Origin: an uncultured Clostridia bacterium
GTDB lineage: Bacteria > Bacillota > Clostridia > UMGS1810
Length of the DNA stretch: 64,000 nucleotides
NCBI GenBank assembly: GCA_934454585.1
Contig: CAKSFP010000007.1
Span: 53,029 to 117,028, forward strand
Direction: 5' to 3'
The position numbers were made by a program, and so were the translations under genes. Positions 36,202 to 45,044 of the stretch are shown piece after piece (position 1 is the stretch's first letter; each line of letters opens with the position of its first letter). A model generated the notes under the pieces. The model saw nothing but the letters and a program-made list of their open reading frames with translations. It ran no database searches and was not told the DNA's origin.

Positions 36202-37194
36202 ATGGCTAAGATGAAGAAATTTTTCTCTGCAAATATCCGCGAAATCAGTCTCGTTATAGTAATGATTGTGATTGCGATATTTGTCGAATACAGGAGTGGC
36301 GGCAACTTCCTCACGGCGGAGAATCTGTCGGATATGTTTACCGAAACATCGGTGCTCGCCATATGCGCCGTTGGTATGATGTTTGTCATGGTGACGGGCG
36401 GCATTGACCTGTCTATTGGTGCCATAATGGCGCTCGGGGCAATGGCTGGCTGCACAGTTCTAAAAAATAACCCCGGCATACCTACGATAGGTGTCGTGGC
36501 AATTGCTATGGCGGTCGGCATAGTCAGTGGTTTTTTTAACGGCTTGCTTGTGTCCAAACTGAAAATTTTGCCGATTATAGCAACGCTCGGTACAATGAAT
36601 ATATACAGAGGCATCACCTACCTGGTTGCAAACGGCAGTTGGGTTAAACAACAGGAAATGGGCGCAAACTTTCTCTCACTTGCGACAGGAAAAGTGCTCG
36701 GCATAAACAATCTCATAATGATAGCCGTGATCGTGTACATAGCGGCGGCATTCTTTATGACACAGACCCGCACGGGGCGCAAGATATATGCGGTCGGCAA
36801 CAGTGAGGAGAGTGCGAGGGTATCCGGCATAAAGACGGACAACACATTAATACTGGTTTACACACTTCTCGGAGTGATAGCCGGACTTGCCGGCACACTG
36901 TATGTGTGCAAATACGGCGTGGCACAGGGAGAGACCTGCACCGGATATGAAATGAATGTAATCGCAGCCTGCGTGCTCGGCGGTGTGTCGGTAAACGGCG
37001 GCACGGGCAGAGTTCCCGGAGTGCTCCTCGGAGCAGTGCTTCTCGGTATACTCAATAACGCTATGCCTCTGATCCATGTGTCGTCATTCTGGCAGGAGGC
37101 TATAAGAGGTCTTATAATTCTGCTTTCGATAGCTGCAAACTCATTAATACAGAGAAATGTAGAGATGAAAGCGCTCAGAAGGAGGAATATCTGA
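36202..37194 (+). CDS. Sugar ABC transporter permease (RbsC-like)
   Basis: 330-residue membrane subunit with the RbsC-type GGIDLSIGAIMALGAM, YAVGNSEESARVSGI coupling loop, and the GGVSVNGGTGRVPGVLLGAVLLG segment. ATG 36202 follows GAGGCGGTGAT; an upstream GTG lies within that ribosome site. Its stop overlaps the second permease start by one base. Two different permeases, rather than a homodimer, are typical of rhamnose- and AI-2-type importers. Confidence 0.92.
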   Translation: MAKMKKFFSANIREISLVIVMIVIAIFVEYRSGGNFLTAENLSDMFTETSVLAICAVGMMFVMVTGGIDLSIGAIMALGAMAGCTVLKNNPGIPTIGVVAIAMAVGIVSGFFNGLLVSKLKILPIIATLGTMNIYRGITYLVANGSWVKQQEMGANFLSLATGKVLGINNLIMIAVIVYIAAAFFMTQTRTGRKIYAVGNSEESARVSGIKTDNTLILVYTLLGVIAGLAGTLYVCKYGVAQGETCTGYEMNVIAACVLGGVSVNGGTGRVPGVLLGAVLLGILNNAMPLIHVSSFWQEAIRGLIILLSIAANSLIQRNVEMKALRRRNI

Positions 37195-38249
37195 TGACTA
37201 AGGAAATTGTTAAGCAGTCTGTGAGCATGGATGGAACCCGTACTATTGCGGATACGAGAGAATTCTCTCTCAAACGGTTTTTTCTGCAATGGGAGTGGAT
37301 GCTTGTGCTCATGCTGATAGTTGTTAATGTATTCAACCTTTCGGCATCGCCGAATTACGCAAATGCACGCAATATACTCAATGCGACAAGAGATTTTCTT
37401 GACAAAGCCATTGTGGTGTTCCCCATGGCATTCGTGCTTATGCTCGGCGAGATAGACATCTCCGTCGCATCAATCATGGCACTTTCGGCAACCATAATGG
37501 GAGTGGTGTACCGCGCCGGCTGTCCGATGGGTGTGGCAATTGCGGCAGCTCTCGCTACAGGCTTGATCTGCGGACTTATAAACGGCGTAATACTCGTCAA
37601 GTTTCCGGAACTTTCGTCCATGATAGTAACCCTGTCAACACAGATTATCTATCGCGGTATAGCGTCGATAATACTTGAGACAAATTCCGTCGGCGGTTTC
37701 CCAAAATGGTTCGGAAGAATTGCCGCCGGAAAAATCGGACTTGTTCCCTATGTCCTTGTGTTCGTTATAATCGAGGCTCTTTTCTTTGCATACCTTTTGC
37801 ACTACACCAAATTCGGCAGACGGTGCTATGCTATGGGAAATTCGGTTACGGTTGCAAAATACTCAGGTGTGCGTACCGACAGAATAAAGATAATAGTTTA
37901 CACAATGGCAGGTTTGTTCTCCGCTCTTGCGGCAGTGTATCTTGCGTCGAAGATGTCAAGTGTGCGACCGGATGTGGCAAAGGGATATGAGCTGGACATA
38001 ATAGCGATGGCAGTGCTCGGCGGTGTGTCTACATCAGGCGGCAAGGGCAGAATCCTCGGTGCATCGCTTGCGATACTGGTAATTGGTTATTTGAGATACG
38101 GTCTCGGACTTATGAATGCGTCCAGCCAGATAATTATGATAGTCGTGGGCGCTCTGCTCATCATCACGGTTGCAATCCCGGGATTCAAAGAGAGCGTCGG
38201 TAATACAAATTGGTTTGTAAAACTAAAAAAATCGGTTCAAAAACAGTGA
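37194..38249 (+). CDS. Sugar ABC transporter permease, second subunit
   Basis: 351 residues, same family as its neighbour but with a longer cytoplasmic N-terminus. It has LGEIDISVASIMALSATIMG, YAMGNSVTVAKYSGV and GGVSTSGGKGRILGASLA. GGAGGAA precedes the ATG. It should form a heterodimeric channel with the upstream permease. Confidence 0.92.
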   Translation: MTKEIVKQSVSMDGTRTIADTREFSLKRFFLQWEWMLVLMLIVVNVFNLSASPNYANARNILNATRDFLDKAIVVFPMAFVLMLGEIDISVASIMALSATIMGVVYRAGCPMGVAIAAALATGLICGLINGVILVKFPELSSMIVTLSTQIIYRGIASIILETNSVGGFPKWFGRIAAGKIGLVPYVLVFVIIEALFFAYLLHYTKFGRRCYAMGNSVTVAKYSGVRTDRIKIIVYTMAGLFSALAAVYLASKMSSVRPDVAKGYELDIIAMAVLGGVSTSGGKGRILGASLAILVIGYLRYGLGLMNASSQIIMIVVGALLIITVAIPGFKESVGNTNWFVKLKKSVQKQ

Positions 38250-38298
38250 TTTACCGATGAAATCATCGGAAAAATTTATAAACGAAAGGGAGATTATT

Positions 38299-39339
38299 AT
38301 GAAATTCAAAAAGTTTATGGCAATCGGACTTGCAGCCGTTATGGGTGCATCAATGCTTGCAGGCTGCGGGGACGGCAACACCTCAGACAGCGGTTCATCA
38401 TCCGGCGGAAACGGCACTTACGCTTTCATAGCCAAAGATGTTCAGAACCCCTACATGCAGAAAGTTTATGAGGGATTTGAAAAAGCCTGCAAAGATGTAG
38501 GCGCTCAGGCTCTCTACAAAGGTCCCGAAGCAGCTACCCCCGAAAAACAGATAGAGATCATTAATCAGCTTGTGGCACAGGGAGTGTCCGGCATAGCAAT
38601 TGCCGCAAACGACCAGGATGCACTGCAGCCGGCACTTGAAGAGGCTATGTCTGCCGGAATCCCGGTTATATCGCTTGATTCCGCGGTAAACAAGGATTCA
38701 AGAAAAACTCACATTCAACAGGCAGACCCCGAGAAAATCGGCAGAGGTCTCATTCAGGCGGCATATGATATGGTAGACGGCGAGGGCGGCATCGCAATCC
38801 TCTCGGCTACGGCACAGGCAACAAATCAGAATCTCTGGATAGAATGGATGAAAAAAGAGCTTGATGAAAACCCCGACAAGTATGCAAAGACACCGCTTGT
38901 AAAAGTAGCTTACGGTGATGACGACCCGACAAAATCCACATCTGAAACACAGGCCCTTTTGCAGAACCCCGAAGTTAAGGTCATCATTGCACCTACAACC
39001 GTGGGTATGCTCGCAGCCGGAAAAGTTCTCCAGGACAAAAATTCGGATGTACTTCTTACAGGACTCGGACTTCCCTCCGAGATGGCTCCGTTCATTGAGG
39101 ATGGTACTTGCCCGTGGATGTATCTGTGGAATCCTGTAGAGATAGGCAGCCTTGCGGCATATACAATGGATTCGCTGGTTAAAGGCGACATCACAGGTGC
39201 TGAGGGTGACACCTTCAAAGCAGGTGACCTTGGTGAGAGAACAGTTACTGAAGCTGCCGACGGCGGCACGGAAGTTATGGTTGGCGATCCCTTCAAATTT
39301 GACAAAGACAACATAGCTCAGTGGAAAGAAGTTTATTAA
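38299..39339 (+). CDS. Sugar-binding lipoprotein of a rhamnose-type ABC transporter
   Basis: 346 residues with lipobox LAGC (Cys23). The body follows the RhaS/LsrB pattern: GTYAFIAKDVQNPYMQKVYEGF, YKGPEAATPEKQIEIINQLVAQGV, GIAIAANDQDAL, AILSATAQATNQNLWIEWM, YGDDDPTKSTSETQALL, IIAPTTVGMLAAG, TGLGLPSEM, EGDTFKAG and GDPFKFDKDNI. This matches rhamnose-binding RhaS proteins closely; AI-2 binding LsrB proteins share the fold, so either ligand is possible. Real start 38299 with AAAGGGAG upstream. Last gene of the operon. Confidence 0.87.
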   Translation: MKFKKFMAIGLAAVMGASMLAGCGDGNTSDSGSSSGGNGTYAFIAKDVQNPYMQKVYEGFEKACKDVGAQALYKGPEAATPEKQIEIINQLVAQGVSGIAIAANDQDALQPALEEAMSAGIPVISLDSAVNKDSRKTHIQQADPEKIGRGLIQAAYDMVDGEGGIAILSATAQATNQNLWIEWMKKELDENPDKYAKTPLVKVAYGDDDPTKSTSETQALLQNPEVKVIIAPTTVGMLAAGKVLQDKNSDVLLTGLGLPSEMAPFIEDGTCPWMYLWNPVEIGSLAAYTMDSLVKGDITGAEGDTFKAGDLGERTVTEAADGGTEVMVGDPFKFDKDNIAQWKEVY

Positions 39340-39369
39340 TTAAGCTTATAAGATTATTCCCCTAATTGA

Positions 39370-39400
39370 AAAACCCGACTGCACTGCGGTCGGTTTTTTC
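39370..39400 (+). terminator. Terminator of the sugar ABC transporter operon
   Basis: ACCCGACTGC / GCGGTCGGT hairpin followed by T6. Confidence 0.75.
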
Positions 39401-39456
39401 TTGTGCTATTTGATTGTTATGAAATAAATAATTGCAACAAAATTATAGATTTGTTA

Positions 39457-39485
39457 TTGTAAAATTCAATATTCTGTGTTAAAAT
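39457..39485 (+). promoter_or_regulatory. Promoter of lepA
   Basis: TTGTAA (39457-39462), 17-base spacer, TAAAAT (39480-39485) with extended TGT. Confidence 0.6.
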
Positions 39486-39518
39486 AATCATATGTACAAA
39501 GCTTTAAGGAGTCAAACT

Positions 39519-41324
39519 ATGCCAAGACAAGATAAAATAAGAAATTTTTGCATAATTGCACATATAGACCACGGAAAATCCACACTTGCCGACAGAATGC
39601 TTGAAAAAACCGGCGTGCTTACACAAAGGGAAATGCAGGACCAAATCTTGGACAACATGGATTTGGAGCGTGAAAAGGGGATAACCATCAAAGCGAGAGC
39701 TGTCAAGCTTGTTTACAAGGCAAACGACGGCAAAGAATATGAATTCAACCTCATAGACACACCGGGACATGTTGATTTCAACTACGAGGTATCGCGCAGT
39801 CTTGCCGCGTGCGAGGGCGCTATACTCATCGTCGATGCGGCTCAGGGCGTGGAGGCTCAAACCCTTGCAAACACATATCTTGCCGTTGACCATAATCTGG
39901 AGATAGTACCGGTCATAAACAAAATAGATCTGCCCAGCGCAAGACCCGATGAGGTCAAACAGGAGATTGAGGATATAATCGGCATTGATGCTGAAGATGC
40001 ACCGCTGATTTCCGCAAAGCAAGGAATAGGCATTGAGGAAGTTCTTGAAAAAGTTGTGGAGAAGATTCCTGCGCCGAGCGGTGATGAAAATGCTCCGCTT
40101 AAAGCTCTTATATTCGATTCATACTACGATGCTTACAAAGGTGCGATAGCCTATGTGCGAGTTTTCGACGGCAGTGTGAGTGTCGGCGATACCATCCGTT
40201 TCATGGCTACCGGTAAAGAATTCCCGGTGGTAGAAGTCGGTCATCTGTCCGCGCTCGGTTCAATGCCGTGCAAGACTCTTATGGCAGGCGAAGTCGGTTA
40301 CATAGCCGCAAGCATTAAAACCGTGTCCGATGCCAGGGTCGGAGACACTGTGACAAACGCTGCTAACCGAGCTGCAGAGCCGCTTCCGGGTTACAAAAAG
40401 GTTAACCCTATGGTATATTGCGGAATTTATCCGGCTGACGGAGCAAAGTATTCCGATTTGAGAGATGCACTTGAAAAGCTTCAACTTAACGACGCTGCAC
40501 TGTCATTTGATCCGGAGACATCCGTTGCGCTCGGCTTCGGATTTCGCTGCGGATTTCTCGGCTTACTCCACATGGAGATAATTCAGGAGAGAATAGAGCG
40601 TGAATACAATATAGACATCATAACGACCGCACCGAGTGTTATCTATCGAGTTACCAAGACGAACGGTGATGTCATCATGATAGATAACCCGACAAATCTT
40701 CCGTCGCCATCCGAGATAGAGTTTATGGAAGAACCGGTTGTGAAAGCTGATATAATGCTACCGACGGATTTTGTGGGCAACATTATGGATTTGTGCCAGG
40801 AACGCCGAGGCATATTCAGGGATATGCAATACCTTGATAAGACCCGTGTTGTGTTACACTATGACATGCCGCTGAACGAAATCATTTACGACTTTTTCGA
40901 TGCACTCAAATCACGCACAAAGGGTTATGCATCGCTTGACTATGAGATGAAGGGTTATCAGCGTTCCGAGCTTGTAAAACTCGATATGCTGCTCAACGGT
41001 GATGTAGTTGACGCACTGTCGTTCATTGTACACACCGACAAGGCATACTCGCGCGGAAGGAAGATTGCCGAAAAACTAAAAGAATCCATACCGAGGCAGT
41101 TGTTTGAAGTGCCCATCCAAGCGGCAATCGGCAATAAAATAATCGCCAGAGAGACAGTTAAGGCACTTCGAAAAGATGTGCTCGCCAAGTGCTACGGCGG
41201 TGATATCACCAGAAAGAAAAAACTGCTTGAAAAGCAGAAAGAGGGCAAAAAGAGGATGCGCCAGGTCGGCACCGTTGAGATTCCCCAGGAGGCGTTTATG
41301 TCGGTGCTGAAACTTGATGAATAA
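39519..41324 (+). CDS. lepA: Elongation factor 4 (LepA), ribosomal back-translocase GTPase
   Basis: 601-residue translational GTPase thought to act on stalled or mis-positioned ribosomes. It has AHIDHGKSTLADRML, the DTPGHVDF switch and NKIDLP in the G domain, and the EF-4-specific C-terminal domain ending GGDITRKKKLLEKQKEGKKRMRQVGTV. ATG 39519 has AAGGAG upstream; an in-frame ATG nine codons earlier precedes that site. Monocistronic; a large palindrome follows it. Confidence 0.97.
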   Translation: MPRQDKIRNFCIIAHIDHGKSTLADRMLEKTGVLTQREMQDQILDNMDLEREKGITIKARAVKLVYKANDGKEYEFNLIDTPGHVDFNYEVSRSLAACEGAILIVDAAQGVEAQTLANTYLAVDHNLEIVPVINKIDLPSARPDEVKQEIEDIIGIDAEDAPLISAKQGIGIEEVLEKVVEKIPAPSGDENAPLKALIFDSYYDAYKGAIAYVRVFDGSVSVGDTIRFMATGKEFPVVEVGHLSALGSMPCKTLMAGEVGYIAASIKTVSDARVGDTVTNAANRAAEPLPGYKKVNPMVYCGIYPADGAKYSDLRDALEKLQLNDAALSFDPETSVALGFGFRCGFLGLLHMEIIQERIEREYNIDIITTAPSVIYRVTKTNGDVIMIDNPTNLPSPSEIEFMEEPVVKADIMLPTDFVGNIMDLCQERRGIFRDMQYLDKTRVVLHYDMPLNEIIYDFFDALKSRTKGYASLDYEMKGYQRSELVKLDMLLNGDVVDALSFIVHTDKAYSRGRKIAEKLKESIPRQLFEVPIQAAIGNKIIARETVKALRKDVLAKCYGGDITRKKKLLEKQKEGKKRMRQVGTVEIPQEAFMSVLKLDE

Positions 41325-41342
41325 ATAATGTGCACCGTCTCA

Positions 41343-41416
41343 GGGTATATGTTGTGTATCTGTTCGACATGCCACCTGCCGACGCTATAGATCTCACAGA
41401 TACACAACATATACCC
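41343..41416. repeat. Perfect 21-bp inverted repeat with 32-base loop
   Basis: Arms 41343-41363 and 41396-41416 are exact reverse complements and begin GGGTATATGTTG. There is no T-tract, so it is not a standard intrinsic terminator. It lies 18 bases after lepA. It could be a small mobile-element remnant, an RNA processing or stability element, or a recombination site. Confidence 0.8.
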
Positions 41417-41466
41417 ATCGGTTTTGATTAAATTGCGGCAATTTCAAAGAGCAAGCCGCATTGCAT

Positions 41467-41507
41467 AAAAAGTGACGACTGAATTTTACGCTTAGTCGTC
41501 ACTTTTT
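41467..41507 (-). terminator. Terminator at the end of the tyrosine recombinase gene
   Basis: Perfect 14-bp arms 41467-41480 and 41494-41507. Read on the minus strand it ends in CTTTTTA. The 5' arm is the last codons of the recombinase gene. It also has a run of T on the plus strand. Confidence 0.8.
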
Positions 41508-42487
41508 ATTATATTCGGATCGGAGAGCGGATTTTTGTCCGCAGCATCTTTTAGATCGTCGTTTCTTATATGAGTGTAAATCTGTGTTGTGGACAGGCTT
41601 GCGTGCCCGAGCAGTTCCTGCAAGGTGCGGATGTCCACATTGCCGTCCCGATACATCAGCGTCGCCGCGGTGTGGCGAAGTTTGTGGGGGGAATACAGCT
41701 CGCTGTCTATGCCGGCTTTATCAAAATATTTCTTTGCAAGCAACTCAACCATGCGGTTGCTGATTCTGTTTCCCTGCGCACTGAGAAAAAGTGCATCACG
41801 CGACTGCGGCTTTACAATGTCATTGGGCCGCACCGCCATATACGAATTAATAGCGTCCATGCACAGGTCATTGAGAAAAACCATTCGTTCTTTGTTTCCT
41901 TTACCTATGACACGCAGTGTCCGTTTGTCAAAGTCAATGTTTTTGATGTTAATTCCGACCAATTCGCTCAATCTAAGTCCGCAATTCAAAAATATAACAA
42001 ACATTGCCAAGTCGCGTTGCCTGTGTTTTCCGTCAATGGCATTTAGAAATCTGACACATTCATCAAATGAGAGGTACCTCGGCATGCGTTTTTTTATTTT
42101 CGGAGAATCCAAATATTCGGCCGGATTGGTTTCAATGAAATTCACCTTGACATGCAGATATTTGAAAAACGAGCGCAGACTTGCAACTTTGCGCGCACGG
42201 TAATTGTCGTTGGATGATTTTTCGTCATTTACATAAGCCATAAACTCATACAGATCGCTCAGAGAAATTTCCTTGAGCAGATTCATATCAAAATCCTCAA
42301 GAGAAATATCATCGAGAGAAATAAGCGGCAGGCCATCGGATGATGCACGCAAGAATTTCAAAAACATTCTAAGGTCATAATAGTATTCCTTAACCGTGTT
42401 TTCCGATTTGCCTTTGATAACCGTCATGAAATTAAGATAATCGCGCAGCAGCTGCGGCACATCGGAATATTTTTTGCCGACCGCCAT
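41492..42487 (-). CDS. Tyrosine recombinase (XerC/XerD-like)
   Basis: 331 residues. An N-terminal SAM-like core-binding domain (LRDYLNFMTVIKGKSENTVKEYYYDLRMFLKFL) is followed by a catalytic domain with the full set of residues: Arg in CGLRLSEL, Lys in GKGNKERMV, HKLRH, His in LLGHASLS and Tyr in TQIYTH. It is longer than typical XerC/XerD (about 300). In this position, at the end of the dxs-tlyA convoy, it is probably a chromosomal recombinase rather than a phage integrase, as no phage genes adjoin. Terminator overlaps its 3' end; a large palindrome lies just upstream. Confidence 0.88.
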   Translation of the reverse strand: MAVGKKYSDVPQLLRDYLNFMTVIKGKSENTVKEYYYDLRMFLKFLRASSDGLPLISLDDISLEDFDMNLLKEISLSDLYEFMAYVNDEKSSNDNYRARKVASLRSFFKYLHVKVNFIETNPAEYLDSPKIKKRMPRYLSFDECVRFLNAIDGKHRQRDLAMFVIFLNCGLRLSELVGINIKNIDFDKRTLRVIGKGNKERMVFLNDLCMDAINSYMAVRPNDIVKPQSRDALFLSAQGNRISNRMVELLAKKYFDKAGIDSELYSPHKLRHTAATLMYRDGNVDIRTLQELLGHASLSTTQIYTHIRNDDLKDAADKNPLSDPNIIKSDD

Positions 42488-42520
42488 AATCTATATCTCT
42501 CCTCTCAAAAACTATCCCCT

Positions 42521-42552
42521 TAATTTCGCAAAATTTTAATTTTGCGAAATTA
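42521..42552. repeat. 32-bp palindrome next to the tyrosine recombinase gene
   Basis: 15-bp perfect arms (42521-42535, 42538-42552) with only TT between; the core is TTTCGCAAAATT / AATTTTGCGAAA. It lies 34 bases before the recombinase start, between it and the upstream DJ-1 gene. The short spacer is unsuited to an RNA hairpin terminator and better suited to a dimeric DNA-binding protein or recombinase. Confidence 0.75.
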
Positions 42553-42570
42553 TTATAAGCATTTTCAAAC

Positions 42571-43116
42571 CTATCGCCTAAAAAGCATTTCGTCTATCAA
42601 CTCATCTGCAAGCTTTTTATCTTTTAACTTTGCAATAAACGCCGCAGCAAATTCATGTGTGGTTCCGGGGCCTTGTGAAGTTATAAAATTACCGTCAACC
42701 GCAACACGATCGGTGCAGAAATTGCAATTAACCATTTTATCTGCAAATCCCGGGTTGGCAGTTGCACGGATTCCTTTAAGATATCCGAATGTATCATATA
42801 CATACGGTGCCGCACAAATTGCACCCATAATTTTATTGTTTGCAAATGCGTAATCGAGCAAATTCTTCACGCATGAGCTGTCGCGCAGATTATATGCTCC
42901 CGGCAGTCCGCCCGGCAGCACAACCGCATCTGCCTTTGAACGGTCTATATCGTCTATATGAATATCAGCATATACTTTTATTCCGTGAGAGCCTTTCACG
43001 CTGTCGCTGTTGTCCGCAGATGTCAGCATGACTTCAACCCCTGCCCTGCGCAATATGTCGGTAAAGCTGAGCGCCTCTATTTCTTCAAATCCTTCTGCAA
43101 GCAAAACATACACCAT
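42571..43116 (-). CDS. DJ-1/PfpI family protein
   Basis: 181 residues of the ThiJ/DJ-1 fold. The nucleophile elbow is GAICAAP with its conserved Cys; the early acidic residue is in EGFEEIEA; VVLPGG and the late TSQGPGTTHEFAAAF strand are also typical. Family members act as glyoxalases, deglycases or stress-response proteins; the specific activity here is not known. ATG with AAAGGGG site. Confidence 0.9.
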   Translation of the reverse strand: MVYVLLAEGFEEIEALSFTDILRRAGVEVMLTSADNSDSVKGSHGIKVYADIHIDDIDRSKADAVVLPGGLPGAYNLRDSSCVKNLLDYAFANNKIMGAICAAPYVYDTFGYLKGIRATANPGFADKMVNCNFCTDRVAVDGNFITSQGPGTTHEFAAAFIAKLKDKKLADELIDEMLFRR

Positions 43117-43143
43117 AATTATTTTATCCCCTTTCCAAATTTG

Positions 43144-44223
43144 TCAAAAATTCAGCTGATACTGATCAAACATACTCAAATATCTGTCTTTGGTGCAAAT
43201 TATATGGTCAATGACAGGTATATCAATTCTTGTGCACATATTTACAATATCCTGAGTCATGGCTATATCTTCGTTCGACGGACGCAAGTTGCCTCCGGGA
43301 TGATTGTGACAGAGCAATATCGCTGTTGCCCGGTGTGCCATTGCTGCACGCAGTACAGAGATCAGGTATGCCTCGGCTCTGTTCTCAATGCCTCTGCTTA
43401 TGAGAGTGCAGGCTTTGACATTGCGCACGGCATCAAGCGAAATTACATAAAACGATTCCACTACATCTCCGCCAAATCGTTCACGGCAAAACTCACCTGC
43501 AATTTCTGTGTTGGTGAGACAAATTTTTGTGGGTTTGTGCGTACACAGATATCTTTGCAGTTCGCGATGCTGTGTAATCGCCGTTATCTCTTCAGGTGAC
43601 AGCCCGGCTATTGCAAGATCTGCACGGTCTGCGTTGAGCACATTCTCCAGAGTGCCGAACTTGTCCATAAGATGGTTCACGGTTTCTTCGATCTTATCGT
43701 TATCCGTAACTTTGCACAATATATACTCCAACACTTCATCTTTTGAAAAGCCCCGGAATCCGACTTCGGCATATTTCTCAGCGAGACGCTCGGCAATTTT
43801 ACCTGTGATGACAGTTTTCGAAACAGGGGTTTCTGCAGTATTATCGTCAATCGGTTTATCTGCAACAGTGTTTTCTTTAACCAAATCACCTCCGGACTCA
43901 GCATTCTTGCCGGACGGTGGATTTGTTATAACATTATAAGTACTCGAAAATCTTTCCGTGGTGGATTGATCTGTGGATTTCTCTGCAGTATCGTCTCTCT
44001 TTCGTTTTGTTTTCATTTTGTCAGCCGGTTGCGACGAACCGTTGACTTTGCGCAAATGTCTCAGACTCTGGTACTTCGAACCCAATTTGATATCCCTGGC
44101 AAAATCAAGTTCTCTGATTAGCTCTGTATCAGCCTTCGATATGACCATGTCCGTTACATCTTCGTCTAATGTATCAAAAATTATTCCGTACTTTTCTAAA
44201 ATTTCTTTATCTGATGGACTCAT
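43144..44223 (-). CDS. radC: RadC/UPF0758 family protein with N-terminal extension
   Basis: 359 residues. The final 225 residues are standard RadC: a helix-hairpin-helix region (LAEKYAEVGFRGFSKDEVLEYIL to GLSPEEITAITQH) and a JAMM metal motif HNHPGGNLRPSNED near residue 305, ending DRYLSMF. The first about 130 residues are not part of that family: basic, Ser/Thr-rich and probably disordered in the middle (SSQPADKMKTKRKRDDTAEK), preceded by an acidic helical start. Function of RadC itself is unresolved despite the name. It lies between the DJ-1 and tlyA genes in the convoy. Confidence 0.82.
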   Translation of the reverse strand: MSPSDKEILEKYGIIFDTLDEDVTDMVISKADTELIRELDFARDIKLGSKYQSLRHLRKVNGSSQPADKMKTKRKRDDTAEKSTDQSTTERFSSTYNVITNPPSGKNAESGGDLVKENTVADKPIDDNTAETPVSKTVITGKIAERLAEKYAEVGFRGFSKDEVLEYILCKVTDNDKIEETVNHLMDKFGTLENVLNADRADLAIAGLSPEEITAITQHRELQRYLCTHKPTKICLTNTEIAGEFCRERFGGDVVESFYVISLDAVRNVKACTLISRGIENRAEAYLISVLRAAMAHRATAILLCHNHPGGNLRPSNEDIAMTQDIVNMCTRIDIPVIDHIICTKDRYLSMFDQYQLNF

Positions 44224-44240
44224 CGCTAAAACACTCTTTC

Positions 44241-45044
44241 CTACAACTCATGTGAATTAAGGGCAACTTCGTCTATTTTTTCATCACTGACACAGGTTTC
44301 GTGTACTGAATCATCATTGTTTTTTTTAAGATACATAAGATATTCAATGTTGCCCTCAGGCCCTTTTATAGGCGAATAATCAATGTCCAATACCGTGAAC
44401 CCAATGTCAAACGCAGTATTAACTGCGTTTTTAATAACTTTTTTATGAATGTTTATATCTCTTACGACACCTTTTTTGCCGACTTCCTCTCTGCCTGCCT
44501 CAAATTGAGGCTTGATGAGCGCCACAAGGTGACCGCCATTATCCAAAATCTCATATGCCACAGGAAGCACAAGTTTGAGTGAGATGAACGAGACATCAAT
44601 AGATATAAACTTAATGTTCTGCACAAGCGATACATCAAGATAGCGAACATTTGTCCGCTCCATATTGACAACTCTCGGATCATTTCGTAATTTCCACGCA
44701 AGCTGCCCGTAGCCAACATCTATGGAATAGACCTTTGATGCACCGTTTTGCAGCATGCAATCGGTAAAACCGCCTGTCGAGGCGCCTATGTCGGCACATA
44801 CAAGACCGTTTAAGTCTATCCCGAAAGATTTTATCGATTTATCAAGCTTGAGTCCGCCTCTGCTCACGAAAGGAATCGGAGTGCCGCGCACTTCAATTGC
44901 CTCGCCATCTTTAACTTTGTCGCCGGCTTTGTATGCCTTTTGACCGTCTATATAAACACAGCCCGCCATAATAAGCGCCTTGGCTTTTTCGCGGCTCTCG
45001 ACAAGTCCGCGGTTGACAAGTTCTACATCCAGTCTGCCGTTCAT
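44241..45044 (-). CDS. tlyA: TlyA family rRNA 2'-O-methyltransferase
   Basis: 267 residues. The N-terminal S4 RNA-binding domain is MNGRLDVELVNRGLVESREKAKALIMAGCVYIDG; the SAM-dependent methyltransferase domain has ADIGASTGGFTDCMLQNGASKVYSID and KPQFEAGREEVGKKGVV. It methylates ribosomal RNA riboses by family inference. Its ATG overlaps the dxs stop by 4 bases, with AAAGGAG. The dxs-tlyA order is the usual clostridial one. Confidence 0.92.
   Translation of the reverse strand: MNGRLDVELVNRGLVESREKAKALIMAGCVYIDGQKAYKAGDKVKDGEAIEVRGTPIPFVSRGGLKLDKSIKSFGIDLNGLVCADIGASTGGFTDCMLQNGASKVYSIDVGYGQLAWKLRNDPRVVNMERTNVRYLDVSLVQNIKFISIDVSFISLKLVLPVAYEILDNGGHLVALIKPQFEAGREEVGKKGVVRDINIHKKVIKNAVNTAFDIGFTVLDIDYSPIKGPEGNIEYLMYLKKNNDDSVHETCVSDEKIDEVALNSHEL

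Noticed and set aside
41343..41416. Integron attC site or a simple terminator
   Set aside because: No GTTRRRY core matching attC, arms are perfect rather than imperfect, and there is no T-run after the stem.
42521..42552. Canonical chromosomal dif site
   Set aside because: Does not match the 28-base Firmicutes dif core I know; kept only as a candidate site for this recombinase.
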